Part shown: piece after piece, positions 57,144 to 64,000 of the stretch
How positions within the stretch are numbered: position 1 is the stretch's first letter
Layout: each line of letters starts with the position of its first letter
NCBI RefSeq assembly: GCF_003633755.1
Contig: NZ_RBIL01000001.1
Coordinates: 3,271,426-3,335,425 of the forward strand
Direction: 5' to 3'
Length of the DNA stretch: 64,000 bases
Origin: Solirubrobacter pauli
GTDB taxonomy: Bacteria > Actinomycetota > Thermoleophilia > Solirubrobacterales > Solirubrobacteraceae
Made by a program: the position numbers and the translations under genes
Notes under the pieces: generated by a model
Told to the model about the DNA's origin: nothing
What the model saw: the letters and a program-made list of their open reading frames with translations, nothing else
Database searches by the model: none

Positions 57144-57586
57144 TGTCCCCGAGTCGTACTCGCCTCGCCAACGAGGCCTGGGAGGCGCTGTTCCGCGCGC
57201 AGTCGACGGTGGTGCGCGAGCTCACCGCCGCCGACGTGTGGGACGGCGTCAGCCCGAGCGAGTACGACGTGCTCTACGCGCTCTCCAAGGCACCCGACGG
57301 GCTGCGGATCAGCGAGCTGATGGGCGACATGCTGCTCACGCAGGGCGGCGTGTCGCGGCTCGTCGCCCGGCTCGAGGACCGCGGCCTCGTCGAGCGCGTC
57401 GCCGATCCCGCCGACGGCCGCGCGTCCCGCATCCGCCTCACCGCGGCCGGCGTGGACGCGCAGCGCCGCGTCGGCCTGCGCCACGGCCGCCACGTGGCGC
57501 AGCTCATGACCTCCACCTTCAGCGTCGAGCAGCTCCAGCAGCTGCGGGCGCTCTGCGAAACCCTCACCGAAAGCACCCGAACATGA
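57143..57586 (+). CDS. MarR family transcriptional regulator
   Basis: 147 aa from ATG 57143 in TGATG overlap. Winged helix: VSPSEYDVLYALSKAPDGLR, ISELMGDMLLTQGGVSRLVARLEDRGLVERV, wing ADPADGRASRIRLTAAG. Sits between the monooxygenase and its FMN reductase, so it likely senses the substrate or product of this pair and regulates the operon through the palindromes at 55897-55938. Confidence 0.92.
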   Translation: MSPSRTRLANEAWEALFRAQSTVVRELTAADVWDGVSPSEYDVLYALSKAPDGLRISELMGDMLLTQGGVSRLVARLEDRGLVERVADPADGRASRIRLTAAGVDAQRRVGLRHGRHVAQLMTSTFSVEQLQQLRALCETLTESTRT

Positions 57587-58236
57587 AACGGCTCGTAGTC
57601 ATCAGCGCCGGCACCGGCAACCCGTCCTCGACGCGCCAGCTCACCGACCGGATCGCCCAGAAGGCGCTGGATCGGCTCGAGGACGCGACCGTGAACGTGA
57701 TCGAGCTCGGCCCGCTCGCGATCGACACCGCGCGCGCGGCCGTCGCCGGCTTCCCGGGTGAGGCGCTGCAGGAGGCGATCGACACGCTCGCCGCCGCCGA
57801 CGCCGTGATCGTCGCCACGCCGGTCTACAAGGCCGGCATCAGCGGGCTGCTGAAGACGTTCGTCGACGTGCTCGACAACGACCTGCTGGTGGCCAAGCCC
57901 GTGCTGCTCGCCGCCACCGGCGGCTCGCCGCGGCACGCGCTGGTGATCGACGACCAGCTACGGCCGCTGTTCGCGTTCATGCGCGCCTTCACGCTGCCGA
58001 CCTCGGTCTACGCCGCCCCGGAGGACTGGGGCTCGACCGACCTCGGCAAGCGCATCGACCGCGCCGCGACCGAGCTGGCGGCGCTGGTCCGCGCGGGGGT
58101 CGAGCAGGAGGTCGCCGACGGCGCGTGGGCGGGCTACCAGCACACGTTCGGCGGCAACGCCGCCCGCGCCGAGCGCACCGAGGCGGACGTCGACTTCGAC
58201 TCCCCGCTGATGCGCCTGGCAACCGGCGGTCGTTAG
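57583..58236 (+). CDS. NAD(P)H-dependent FMN reductase (CE1759-like)
   Basis: 217 aa from ATG 57583 (ATGA overlap with MarR). Flavodoxin-like fold: LVVISAGTGNPSSTRQLTDRIA, phosphate-loop region, ADAVIVATPVYKAGISGLLKTFVD (FMN-binding motif of the NADPH-FMN reductase family) and LLAATGGSPRHALVID. Supplies reduced FMN to the luciferase-like monooxygenase of the same operon. The stop overlaps the convergent HD-GYP gene by 4 bp (TTAG). Confidence 0.92.
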   Translation: MKRLVVISAGTGNPSSTRQLTDRIAQKALDRLEDATVNVIELGPLAIDTARAAVAGFPGEALQEAIDTLAAADAVIVATPVYKAGISGLLKTFVDVLDNDLLVAKPVLLAATGGSPRHALVIDDQLRPLFAFMRAFTLPTSVYAAPEDWGSTDLGKRIDRAATELAALVRAGVEQEVADGAWAGYQHTFGGNAARAERTEADVDFDSPLMRLATGGR

Positions 58237-59690
58237 ACCGTCCGCGGCGCGCGCGGGCGCGGCGTGGCCGCCTCGGCGGCGGCGGCGGCGAGCGAGGCGC
58301 GCCAGCTGACCGCGTCCTGCTCGGGCGCGACGACGGCCTTGAGCGCCTTCACGCATTCGCCGTCGAACGCGGTGCCGGTGTCCTCGTCGAGGATCGACAG
58401 CGCGCGCTCCATCGGCCACGCCTCGCGGTACACGCGGTCGGCGGTGAGCGCGTCGTAGACGTCGGCGACGGTGAGGATGCGGACCTCGACCTCGAGCTGC
58501 GCGGCGGGTGCGTGGTTGGGGTAGCCGCGGCCGTCGAGGCGCTCGTGGTGGCTCTCGACGAGGTCGAGCACGAGCGGCGGGAAGCTGCCGAGCTCGGTCA
58601 GCAGCTCGCGGCCGGCCGCCGGGTGGCCCTTGATGACATCGAACTCGGCGTCGGTCAGCTTGCCGGGCTTGTTGAGGATCTCGTCCGGGATCGTCAGCTT
58701 GCCCATGTCGTGCAGGAGGCCGCCGAGCGCCAGCAGGCGCAGGCGGTGCGCGGGCAGGCCGAGCTGCTCGCCGATCTGCACGGCGAGGGTCGCGACGCGG
58801 CGCGTATGGCCCTCGGTCGAGCCGTCCTTGTCGGCCAGGCGCGCGAGCAGGGCGTGCACGCGGCCGCCGAGGAACGCCTCCTCGTCGGCGACGACGTGCT
58901 CGGCGCGCAGGTCGCCCACGAGCGGGCGGGAGGCGGTCGCGTGGCGCAGGTCGAGGGCCGCGGGCACGCCGACGAGGCCGATGCCCGCGACCTCGAGCGC
59001 GTGCGCCGACCACCAGCCGAGGTCCATCATCCCGTAGCGCAGCAGGCCGAACTCGCCGCCCGCGAGCAGCACGACGCCGAACGCGACGAGCGCGTCCGCG
59101 CGGCGGCGGGTGAGCAGGAACGTGCGCGCGGCCCGGTGGGCGAGCAGCGCGAGCATCGGGGCGCTCAGGAGGAAGACGGCGGTGGCGACGGTCGTGCCGG
59201 GGCGCGGGACGGCCGGGATCATGCCGGGCACGACGAGCGCGGTCACGCCGACCAGCGCCATCACGGTCAGCGTCGCGGTCTGCAGGCGCAGCAGCCGGCG
59301 CGCGTTGAGCGGCCGCCGCAGGCCGGGCAGCGCCGAGGCGCACAGGATCAGCCCGCCGATCGGGATGTTCAACGCACCCGCCGCCTGCACCAGGCCGTTG
59401 TCGCCGACCAGCACGCCAGGGGTGGCGAGCGCGTGCAGCACGAGCAGCAGCGCCATCACCGAGAACGCGAAGCCGAGCAGCACGGCCCGGCCGTCGTTGA
59501 GCCGCACGCCGACCACCGACATGGCGACCGCGGCCGCGCCGGCCAACAGGCCCGCGGCCGTGACCACCACGAGGTGGACCGGCATCGGCACGTGGACCAT
59601 CACGCCCGCGCCGGCGAGGTAGACGACGACCGGGACGAGGGCGGCGGCGGCGAGCGCCGCGACGCTCGGCCAGGTGCGACGAAGAGACAT
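58233..59690 (-). CDS. membrane HD-GYP protein (probable c-di-GMP phosphodiesterase)
   Basis: 485 aa. Seven or eight membrane helices fill residues 8-245; the C-terminal HD-GYP domain (~265-450) has the full motif set HTRRVATLAVQIGEQLGL, LLHDMGKLTIPDEIL, ESHHERLDGRGYP and VADVYDALTADRVYREAW. In contrast to the HD-GYP protein at 20626-22611, the HHE triplet is intact, so activity is likely. No GGDEF. An Ala/Pro/Arg-rich tail follows. Probably the end of an operon with peptidase E and the CGNR regulator (20-bp gap). Confidence 0.92.
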   Translation of the reverse strand: MSLRRTWPSVAALAAAALVPVVVYLAGAGVMVHVPMPVHLVVVTAAGLLAGAAAVAMSVVGVRLNDGRAVLLGFAFSVMALLLVLHALATPGVLVGDNGLVQAAGALNIPIGGLILCASALPGLRRPLNARRLLRLQTATLTVMALVGVTALVVPGMIPAVPRPGTTVATAVFLLSAPMLALLAHRAARTFLLTRRRADALVAFGVVLLAGGEFGLLRYGMMDLGWWSAHALEVAGIGLVGVPAALDLRHATASRPLVGDLRAEHVVADEEAFLGGRVHALLARLADKDGSTEGHTRRVATLAVQIGEQLGLPAHRLRLLALGGLLHDMGKLTIPDEILNKPGKLTDAEFDVIKGHPAAGRELLTELGSFPPLVLDLVESHHERLDGRGYPNHAPAAQLEVEVRILTVADVYDALTADRVYREAWPMERALSILDEDTGTAFDGECVKALKAVVAPEQDAVSWRASLAAAAAEAATPRPRAPRTV

Positions 59691-59710
59691 GACCGGGGTG
59701 ATCGACCCGC

Positions 59711-60322
59711 TTACCTCGAGGTTGAGGTGGGTTGGCGCCGCCGCACGCCCACGCCGGACCCGTCCACGACCACGAAGTCGCCGTCGCGCAGCGGGATCGC
59801 CCGCACGCCGGGGTACGCGGCGACGGCTTGCGCGTTCTTGGCGGCGCGGCCGTGGCGGTCGTCGTGCGGGAGCACGAGCACCTCGGTCAGCCCGAGCCCC
59901 GCGAGCTCGAGGTCCGGCGGCGGGGTGAGCGGCGACGTCAGCCGCAGTGGCGCGAGCGTCGGGCCGGCCACCATCGCCCCGGCGCTGTAGCCGACGTACA
60001 CGGCGCCCGCGGCGAGTGCCTCCGCCGTGGCGGCGCCGAACCCGGTCCGGCGGGCCGCGGCGAGCAGGTGGAACGGGTCCCCGCCGGACACGGCGACCAC
60101 GTCGGCCCCGGTGACGGCCGCGCGGACCGCGGTCGCGTCCACCGCTTCGAGGTCGAGCCGGTCCACGCGCAGCCCGGCGCCGACGAGCTCGCGCTCGACC
60201 TCCTCGGCGATGCCCGGGTCACCCAGCGGGTTGGCCGCGGTCGGCACGAGCACGGCGCGCGGACCGCGGGCACGCAGGTGCGAGCGCAGGTCCGGGATGC
60301 CGCGTGAGGCCAGCAGCAGCAC
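59711..60322 (-). CDS. peptidase E-like / S51 family protein
   Basis: 203 aa from GTG 60322. Class I glutamine-amidotransferase-like fold of the S51 dipeptidase family: PTAANPLGDPG, VVAVSGGDPFHLL, nucleophile elbow GYSAGAMVA (Ser) and LPHDDRHGR (His). The family cleaves Asp-X dipeptides (PepE) or cyanophycin; the exact substrate here is unknown. Sits 12 bp downstream of the CGNR gene on the same strand. Confidence 0.88.
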   Translation of the reverse strand: MLLLASRGIPDLRSHLRARGPRAVLVPTAANPLGDPGIAEEVERELVGAGLRVDRLDLEAVDATAVRAAVTGADVVAVSGGDPFHLLAAARRTGFGAATAEALAAGAVYVGYSAGAMVAGPTLAPLRLTSPLTPPPDLELAGLGLTEVLVLPHDDRHGRAAKNAQAVAAYPGVRAIPLRDGDFVVVDGSGVGVRRRQPTSTSR

Positions 60323-60334
60323 GCGCGGGGCTGA

Positions 60335-60877
60335 TTAGCCGGCGCTCTGGCGCCCGCGGGCGCGGTACGCGGCGACCGCGTTGCGGTTCGCGCACGTGGT
60401 GCTGCAGTAGCGCCGGGACCGGTTGCGCGAGAGGTCGAGCACGAGGCACTCGCAGCGGTCGTCGACGCACACCGTGAGCCGGGAGAGCTCGTCCGAGCGG
60501 ATCACGTCGATCATCGCCATCGCGGCCTCCACCGCCACGCGGTGGGCGAGCGGCGCGTCGGACGGCACGGCGTGGATGTGCCAGTCCAAGCCGTCGTGTC
60601 GGCGCAGCTGGGGCACCGCCTGCGCCTCGGCGAGCAGCGCGTTGACGAGCTCCGCGGCGTCGTCGCGCTCGGCCGTGAGCAGCTCGCGCAGCGTGGGTCG
60701 CAGCGCGCGCAGCGCATCCAGCTCGGCCGCGTCGTGGTCACGCCGGCCGGTGAACTCGTGCTCCGCGTACCACGCGTCGAGCTGCTCCATCGTGGTCAGC
60801 GTGTCCGGCTCCTCGCCGCTGTTGACGAGGGCCACCGCCGATCGCAGCGAGCATTCCGTGTCATAGGCAAAAAGCAC
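60335..60877 (-). CDS. CGNR zinc-finger / ABATE domain regulator
   Basis: 180 aa from GTG 60877. N-terminal ABATE-type helical domain (LRSAVALVNSGEEPDTL...) and a C-terminal CGNR zinc finger: CVDDRCECLVLDLSRNRSRR, then YCSTTCANRNAVAAYRAR, giving four cysteines plus the CxNRxxxxxYR signature. Members are putative stress-responsive transcription regulators. Divergent from the EamA exporter with only 37 bp between starts, so it probably controls it. Confidence 0.9.
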   Translation of the reverse strand: MLFAYDTECSLRSAVALVNSGEEPDTLTTMEQLDAWYAEHEFTGRRDHDAAELDALRALRPTLRELLTAERDDAAELVNALLAEAQAVPQLRRHDGLDWHIHAVPSDAPLAHRVAVEAAMAMIDVIRSDELSRLTVCVDDRCECLVLDLSRNRSRRYCSTTCANRNAVAAYRARGRQSAG

Positions 60878-60878
60878 G

Positions 60879-60906
60879 TTGACATCTTACGCGATCTGGG
60901 TATTGT
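60879..60906 (+). promoter_or_regulatory. promoter of the EamA gene
   Basis: Perfect -35 TTGACA (60879-60884), 16-bp spacer, -10 TATTGT (60901-60906), then 8 nt to ATG 60915: a probable leaderless transcript. The -35 almost touches the divergent CGNR start, so both genes share this DNA; a minus-strand TAAGAT -10 lies within it. Confidence 0.65.
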
Positions 60907-60914
60907 CATCACCC

Positions 60915-61904
60915 ATGGCCGCGATGACGAATGACGCACGTGCCGATGTCGGCGTAGGGCTGGCGTTCGCCCTCGCCTCGGCGACGGCGTTCGGGCTCTC
61001 CGGCTCGTTCGCCCGGGGGTTGCTCGACGCCGGCTGGTCGGCGGGCGCGGTGGTGCTCGTGCGCCTCACGCTCGGCGCGCTCGTCGTCCTGCCGCTGGCG
61101 GCCCGGGCGCTGCGCGGTCGCTGGGGTGCGCTGCGCAAGCAGTGGCGGTTCGTGCTCGCGTTCGGCGCGGTCCCCGTCGCCGGCGCGCAGTTCGGTTACT
61201 TCTCGGCCGTCCAGCGGATGGACGTCGGCCCGGCGCTGCTGATCGAGTACACCGCCCCCGCGGCGGTCGTGCTCTGGCTGTGGCTGCGCAACGGCGAGCG
61301 TCCCGGCCGCCTGACGGTCGCCGGCGCGCTGCTGGCCGCCGTCGGCCTCGTCCTCGTCCTCGACCTGCTCTCGGGCGCCGACCTCGCGCCGCTCGGCGTC
61401 TTCTGGGCGCTGTTCGCGATGGTCGGGGCCGCCACCTACTTCGTGCTGGCGGCGAAGCCGCACGCGGACCTGCCCCCGGTCGCCCTGGCCGGGGTCGGGC
61501 TCGCGGCGGGCGCGCTCGTGCTCGCCGTCCTCGGCGTCGTCGGCCTGCTGCCCATGCACGCCAACACCGACTCCCCCGCCTACTCCGGCACCGAGGTCGC
61601 CTGGTGGCTGCCGCTGCTCGGCCTCGGCGTCGTCACGGCGGGCTTCGCCTACTGCACGGGCATCGCCGCGAGTCGCCGCCTCGGCTCGCGCCTGTCCTCG
61701 TTCGTCGCGCTGCTCGAGGTCGTCGCCGGCGTCACGTTCGCCTGGCTGCTGCTGGACCAGCTTCCCGGCCCGCTGCAGCTCGTCGGCGGCGTGCTGATCA
61801 TCGCCGGCGTGGTCGTCGTCAAGCTCGGCGAGCGCCCGCCGGCCGAACGGCCCACGGCGGCGCCGTCCATGAAGCTTCAGCCGCTCGCTCAGGAGTCGGC
61901 GTAG
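60915..61904 (+). CDS. EamA family transporter (DMT superfamily)
   Basis: 329 aa from ATG 60915. Ten membrane segments in two EamA repeats: ALASATAFGLSGSFARGLLD, ALLIEYTAPAAVVLWLWLRNGE (repeat 1 end), and SFVALLEVVAGVTFAWLLLDQ with GGVLIIAGVVVVKL (repeat 2). Drug/metabolite exporter, possibly of amino acids (RhtA-like). Divergent from CGNR; its end overlaps the convergent LysR gene by 16 bp. Confidence 0.92.
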   Translation: MAAMTNDARADVGVGLAFALASATAFGLSGSFARGLLDAGWSAGAVVLVRLTLGALVVLPLAARALRGRWGALRKQWRFVLAFGAVPVAGAQFGYFSAVQRMDVGPALLIEYTAPAAVVLWLWLRNGERPGRLTVAGALLAAVGLVLVLDLLSGADLAPLGVFWALFAMVGAATYFVLAAKPHADLPPVALAGVGLAAGALVLAVLGVVGLLPMHANTDSPAYSGTEVAWWLPLLGLGVVTAGFAYCTGIAASRRLGSRLSSFVALLEVVAGVTFAWLLLDQLPGPLQLVGGVLIIAGVVVVKLGERPPAERPTAAPSMKLQPLAQESA

Positions 61905-62785
61905 GGCGGACGGTGGGACAGCAGCCAGGCCTTGACGGCGGCGGTCTGCGCCGGATGGCGCGGGCGACGTGAGGTGACGACGTAGAACGCGGCGTCGCTG
62001 TCGAGCGACGCGGCGAACGGGTTGACGAGGCGGCCGGCGGCGAGGTCGCGCTCGACGAAGTGGCGGCTGGTGAGCGCGATGCCCTGGCCGCTGAGGGCGG
62101 CGTCGATGGCCAGCGCGGTCTGGTTGAAGCGCGCGCCCTTGGTGGCGCCGGCGGCGGACCCGCCGAGGACGGTCTCGACGAACCGCGGCCACTGGCCGTG
62201 GGAGTCGTGCAGCAGGGTGTGCTGCCTGAGCACGTCGGCGGTGAGCGGGAGCTCCGCGTCCGCGAGGAGGGCGGGGGTGCAGACCGCGATCAGCTCCTCG
62301 TGGAAGAGCAGGTCGGCGACGACGTTGGTGGCCTCGGGGGCACGGCCGAAGCGCACGGCGAGGTCCACGTCGTCGCTGTGGAAGGTGGCGCGCCGGTCGG
62401 TGGCGACGATCCCGAGGTCCAGATCGGGGTGGCGGGCCGTGAAGTCACCGAGCCGTGGCAGCAGCCACTTGGCGGCGAACGTCGGGGTGACGCTGATCTG
62501 CAGTCGCAGCGGCTCGGGCTGCACGGCCGCGGTGGCTTCCACGATCAGCTCGAAGGCGCGCCGGATCGTGCCCGCGTATCGCCGTCCCGGCTCGGTGAGG
62601 GCGAGCGTGCGCGGGAGGCGGTCGAACAGCATCACGCCGAGGTGGTCCTCCAGGCCGCGCACGTGCTGGGCGACCGCGCCCTGGGTCACGCCGAGCTCTT
62701 CGGCGGCGAGCCGGAAGCTCAGGTGGCGGGAGGCGGCCTCGAAGGCGCGGATCGCGTTGAGCGACGGCAGCTGGCTCGTCTTCAT
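61889..62785 (-). CDS. LysR family transcriptional regulator (GcvA-like)
   Basis: 298 aa. N-terminal LysR HTH: LPSLNAIRAFEAASRHLSF, RLAAEELGVTQGAVAQHVRGLEDHLG, LFDRLPRTLALTEPG. The C-terminal periplasmic-binding-like domain begins LRLQISVTPTFAAKWLLPRLGDF, the pattern of the GcvA/AmpR subgroup. Divergent from an SDR gene (76 bp gap), its most likely target. Confidence 0.93.
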   Translation of the reverse strand: MKTSQLPSLNAIRAFEAASRHLSFRLAAEELGVTQGAVAQHVRGLEDHLGVMLFDRLPRTLALTEPGRRYAGTIRRAFELIVEATAAVQPEPLRLQISVTPTFAAKWLLPRLGDFTARHPDLDLGIVATDRRATFHSDDVDLAVRFGRAPEATNVVADLLFHEELIAVCTPALLADAELPLTADVLRQHTLLHDSHGQWPRFVETVLGGSAAGATKGARFNQTALAIDAALSGQGIALTSRHFVERDLAAGRLVNPFAASLDSDAAFYVVTSRRPRHPAQTAAVKAWLLSHRPPYADS

Positions 62786-62861
62786 CCAGTAGTTCTTCTA
62801 CAGCAGATCAGCCCGGAATATGACTGGTCACCGCCGAGTATCGAACGTATCGTCGGAGGCC

Positions 62862-63566
62862 ATGACGGCAGAAAAAGTAGCGATTGTGGTGGCGGGTGGA
62901 AGCGGGATGGGGGCGGCCGCCGCGCGGCGCCTTGCCGGTGACGGCTTCCGGGTGGCGGTGCTGTCCTCGTCGGGCAAAGGCGAAGCCCTGGCGCGTGAGC
63001 TGGGCGGATTCGGCGTCACCGGCTCGAACCGGTCGAACGAGGACCTGCGGCGCCTGGTCGACGGGACGCTGGAGCGCTGGGGGCGCGTGGACGTGCTGGT
63101 CAACAGCGCGGGCCACGGGCCGCGCGCGCCGATCGTCGAGCTCACCGACGAGCAGTGGCAGGCGGGGATGGAGACCTACTTCCTCAACGTCGCCCGCTCG
63201 GTGCGCCTCGTCGCCCCGGTCATGCAGCGCCAGCGTGGTGGCTCGATCGTGAACATCTCGACCGCGTGGGTGATCGAGCCGAGCCACATGTTCCCGACGT
63301 CCGCGGTGTTCCGCGCCGGGCTCGCCGCCTACACGAAGCTCTTCGCCGGGGCGTACGCAGCCGACAACGTGCGCATCAACAACGTGCTGCCGGGCTGGAT
63401 CGACAGCCTCCCGGCGACCGAGGAGCGAGCGCAGAGCGTGCCGATGCAGCGCTATGGCACCAGCGAGGAGGTCGCGGCCGCGATCGCCTTCCTGGCCTCG
63501 GGTGAGTCGTCGTACATCACGGGGCAGAGCCTCCGCGTCGACGGCGGGGTCGTCCGCGCGCTCTGA
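62862..63566 (+). CDS. SDR family oxidoreductase with altered active site
   Basis: 234 aa from ATG 62862 with cggaggc upstream. Rossmann motif VVAGGSGMGAAAAR (usual TGxxxGIG), NSAGHGPRAP (NAG motif), SIVNISTAW with the usual catalytic Ser position. Where classical SDRs have YxxxK this protein has S-A-V-F-R (PTSAVFRAGLAAYTK), so Tyr and Lys are replaced by Ser and Arg. The C-terminal NNVLPGWIDSLPAT...YITGQSLRVDGG is conserved. Either a different mechanism or a non-catalytic NAD(P)-binding role. Divergent from LysR. Confidence 0.88.
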   Translation: MTAEKVAIVVAGGSGMGAAAARRLAGDGFRVAVLSSSGKGEALARELGGFGVTGSNRSNEDLRRLVDGTLERWGRVDVLVNSAGHGPRAPIVELTDEQWQAGMETYFLNVARSVRLVAPVMQRQRGGSIVNISTAWVIEPSHMFPTSAVFRAGLAAYTKLFAGAYAADNVRINNVLPGWIDSLPATEERAQSVPMQRYGTSEEVAAAIAFLASGESSYITGQSLRVDGGVVRAL

Positions 63567-63584
63567 CCGGTCGAGACGAGAAGC

Positions 63585-63621
63585 GGAGAGGCTGTCCGCT
63601 AATCTTGTGGACAGCCTCTCC
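63585..63621 (+). terminator. hairpin after the SDR gene
   Basis: Perfect 13-bp arms ggagaggctgtcc (63585-63597) and ggacagcctctcc (63609-63621) with an 11-nt loop, followed by acttcttcg. It ends 23 bp before the next start, so it probably terminates the SDR transcript and isolates the aldo/keto reductase gene. Confidence 0.7.
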
Positions 63622-63644
63622 ACTTCTTCGTCAGGAGCTTCCCC

Positions 63645-64000
63645 ATGGAGTACCGCCCCCTCGGACGCACCGGCGTCCATGTGAGCCAGCTGTGCCTCGG
63701 CGCGATGATGTTCGGCGCGTTCGGCAACGCGGATCACGACGACTCGATCCGGATCATCCACACGGCGCTGGACGCCGGCATCAACTTCATCGACACCGCC
63801 GACTTCTACTCGGCGGGCGAGTCGGAGGAGATCGTCGCCAAGGCGCTCGCCGGCGGACGGCGCGACGACGTCGTGCTCGCCACCAAGGTCGGGCTGCCGT
63901 TCGGCGAGAACGTGAACCATCGCGGCACGTCGCGGCGGTGGGTCACGGAGTCGGTCGAGCGGTCGCTGCGGCGGCTCGGCACCGACTGGATCGACCTGTA
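63645..64000 (+). CDS. aldo/keto reductase, N-terminal part
   Basis: 118 codons visible, cut by the window end. ATG 63645 with caggagc upstream. MEYRPLGRTGVHVSQLCLGAM start is typical of AKR11/12-type reductases. Asp and Tyr of the catalytic tetrad are in FIDTADFYSAGESE, Lys in ATKVGL; the His lies just past the edge (expected after RLGTDWIDLY). A separate lineage from the aldo/keto reductase at 19003-19989. Substrate unknown. Confidence 0.92.
   Translation, partial: MEYRPLGRTGVHVSQLCLGAMMFGAFGNADHDDSIRIIHTALDAGINFIDTADFYSAGESEEIVAKALAGGRRDDVVLATKVGLPFGENVNHRGTSRRWVTESVERSLRRLGTDWIDL

Overview
High-GC DNA from an actinobacterium. The mix of genes (secreted ThuA / sugar-dehydrogenase proteins, many c-di-GMP proteins, TetR/MarR/HxlR regulators, frequent GTG starts, -10 boxes 6-8 nt before start codons, ATGA/GTGA stop-start overlaps) fits the Thermoleophilia / Solirubrobacterales (Solirubrobacter-like). 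That lineage is an inference; there is no rRNA marker. I see no tRNA, rRNA, CRISPR, insertion sequence, phage or integrase. The window is gene-dense and both ends cut genes (an alpha/beta hydrolase on the left, an aldo/keto reductase on the right).

Region 1 (1-18169). After the hydrolase and rarA comes the most unusual locus: five consecutive genes for exported proteins. They are a 2962-aa multidomain protein (TIM-barrel sugar isomerase-like, ThuA, glucose/sorbosone-dehydrogenase propeller, PKD, three concanavalin-like domains, a 3-keto-disaccharide hydrolase domain and a cupredoxin domain), a 1024-aa ThuA/propeller paralogue, a triple-cupredoxin protein, a multicopper oxidase and a single-cupredoxin protein. 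The last four are joined by overlapping or abutting stop/start codons. I read this as an extracellular oxidative (3-keto) sugar-processing system wired through copper proteins to oxygen.

Region 2 (18166-28656). DUF899 protein, aldo/keto reductase with divergent TetR, a membrane GGDEF+HD-GYP protein, exported M28 peptidase, FAD monooxygenase, a small secreted beta-barrel protein, rpiA and a DHA2-type drug exporter.

Region 3 (28631-43370). Regulator/transporter territory: MarR, a STAS protein, a four-gene operon (ribbon-helix-helix regulator, DUF4097, ABC ATPase, permease), MMPL exporter, a NarL-type two-component pair, an MFS transporter with a 47-aa coupled membrane protein, HxlR, ArsR+MFS, TetR/quinone reductase, DUF1810, MarR and SRPBCC.

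Region 4 (43396-53206). A PAS-PAS-GGDEF-EAL protein, a flavin dehydrogenase, acyl-CoA dehydrogenase, two semialdehyde dehydrogenases (the second behind a LacI-type operator), TetR/NmrA pair and a small secreted protein.

Region 5 (53267-64000). NmrA protein plus a second two-component pair, a luciferase-like monooxygenase / MarR / FMN-reductase operon, an HD-GYP protein with peptidase E and a CGNR regulator, EamA exporter, LysR, a non-canonical SDR and the truncated aldo/keto reductase.

Across the window, tail-to-tail genes usually overlap (10 of 13 convergent junctions, four by exactly 4 bp), while divergent pairs carry clear palindromic operators.
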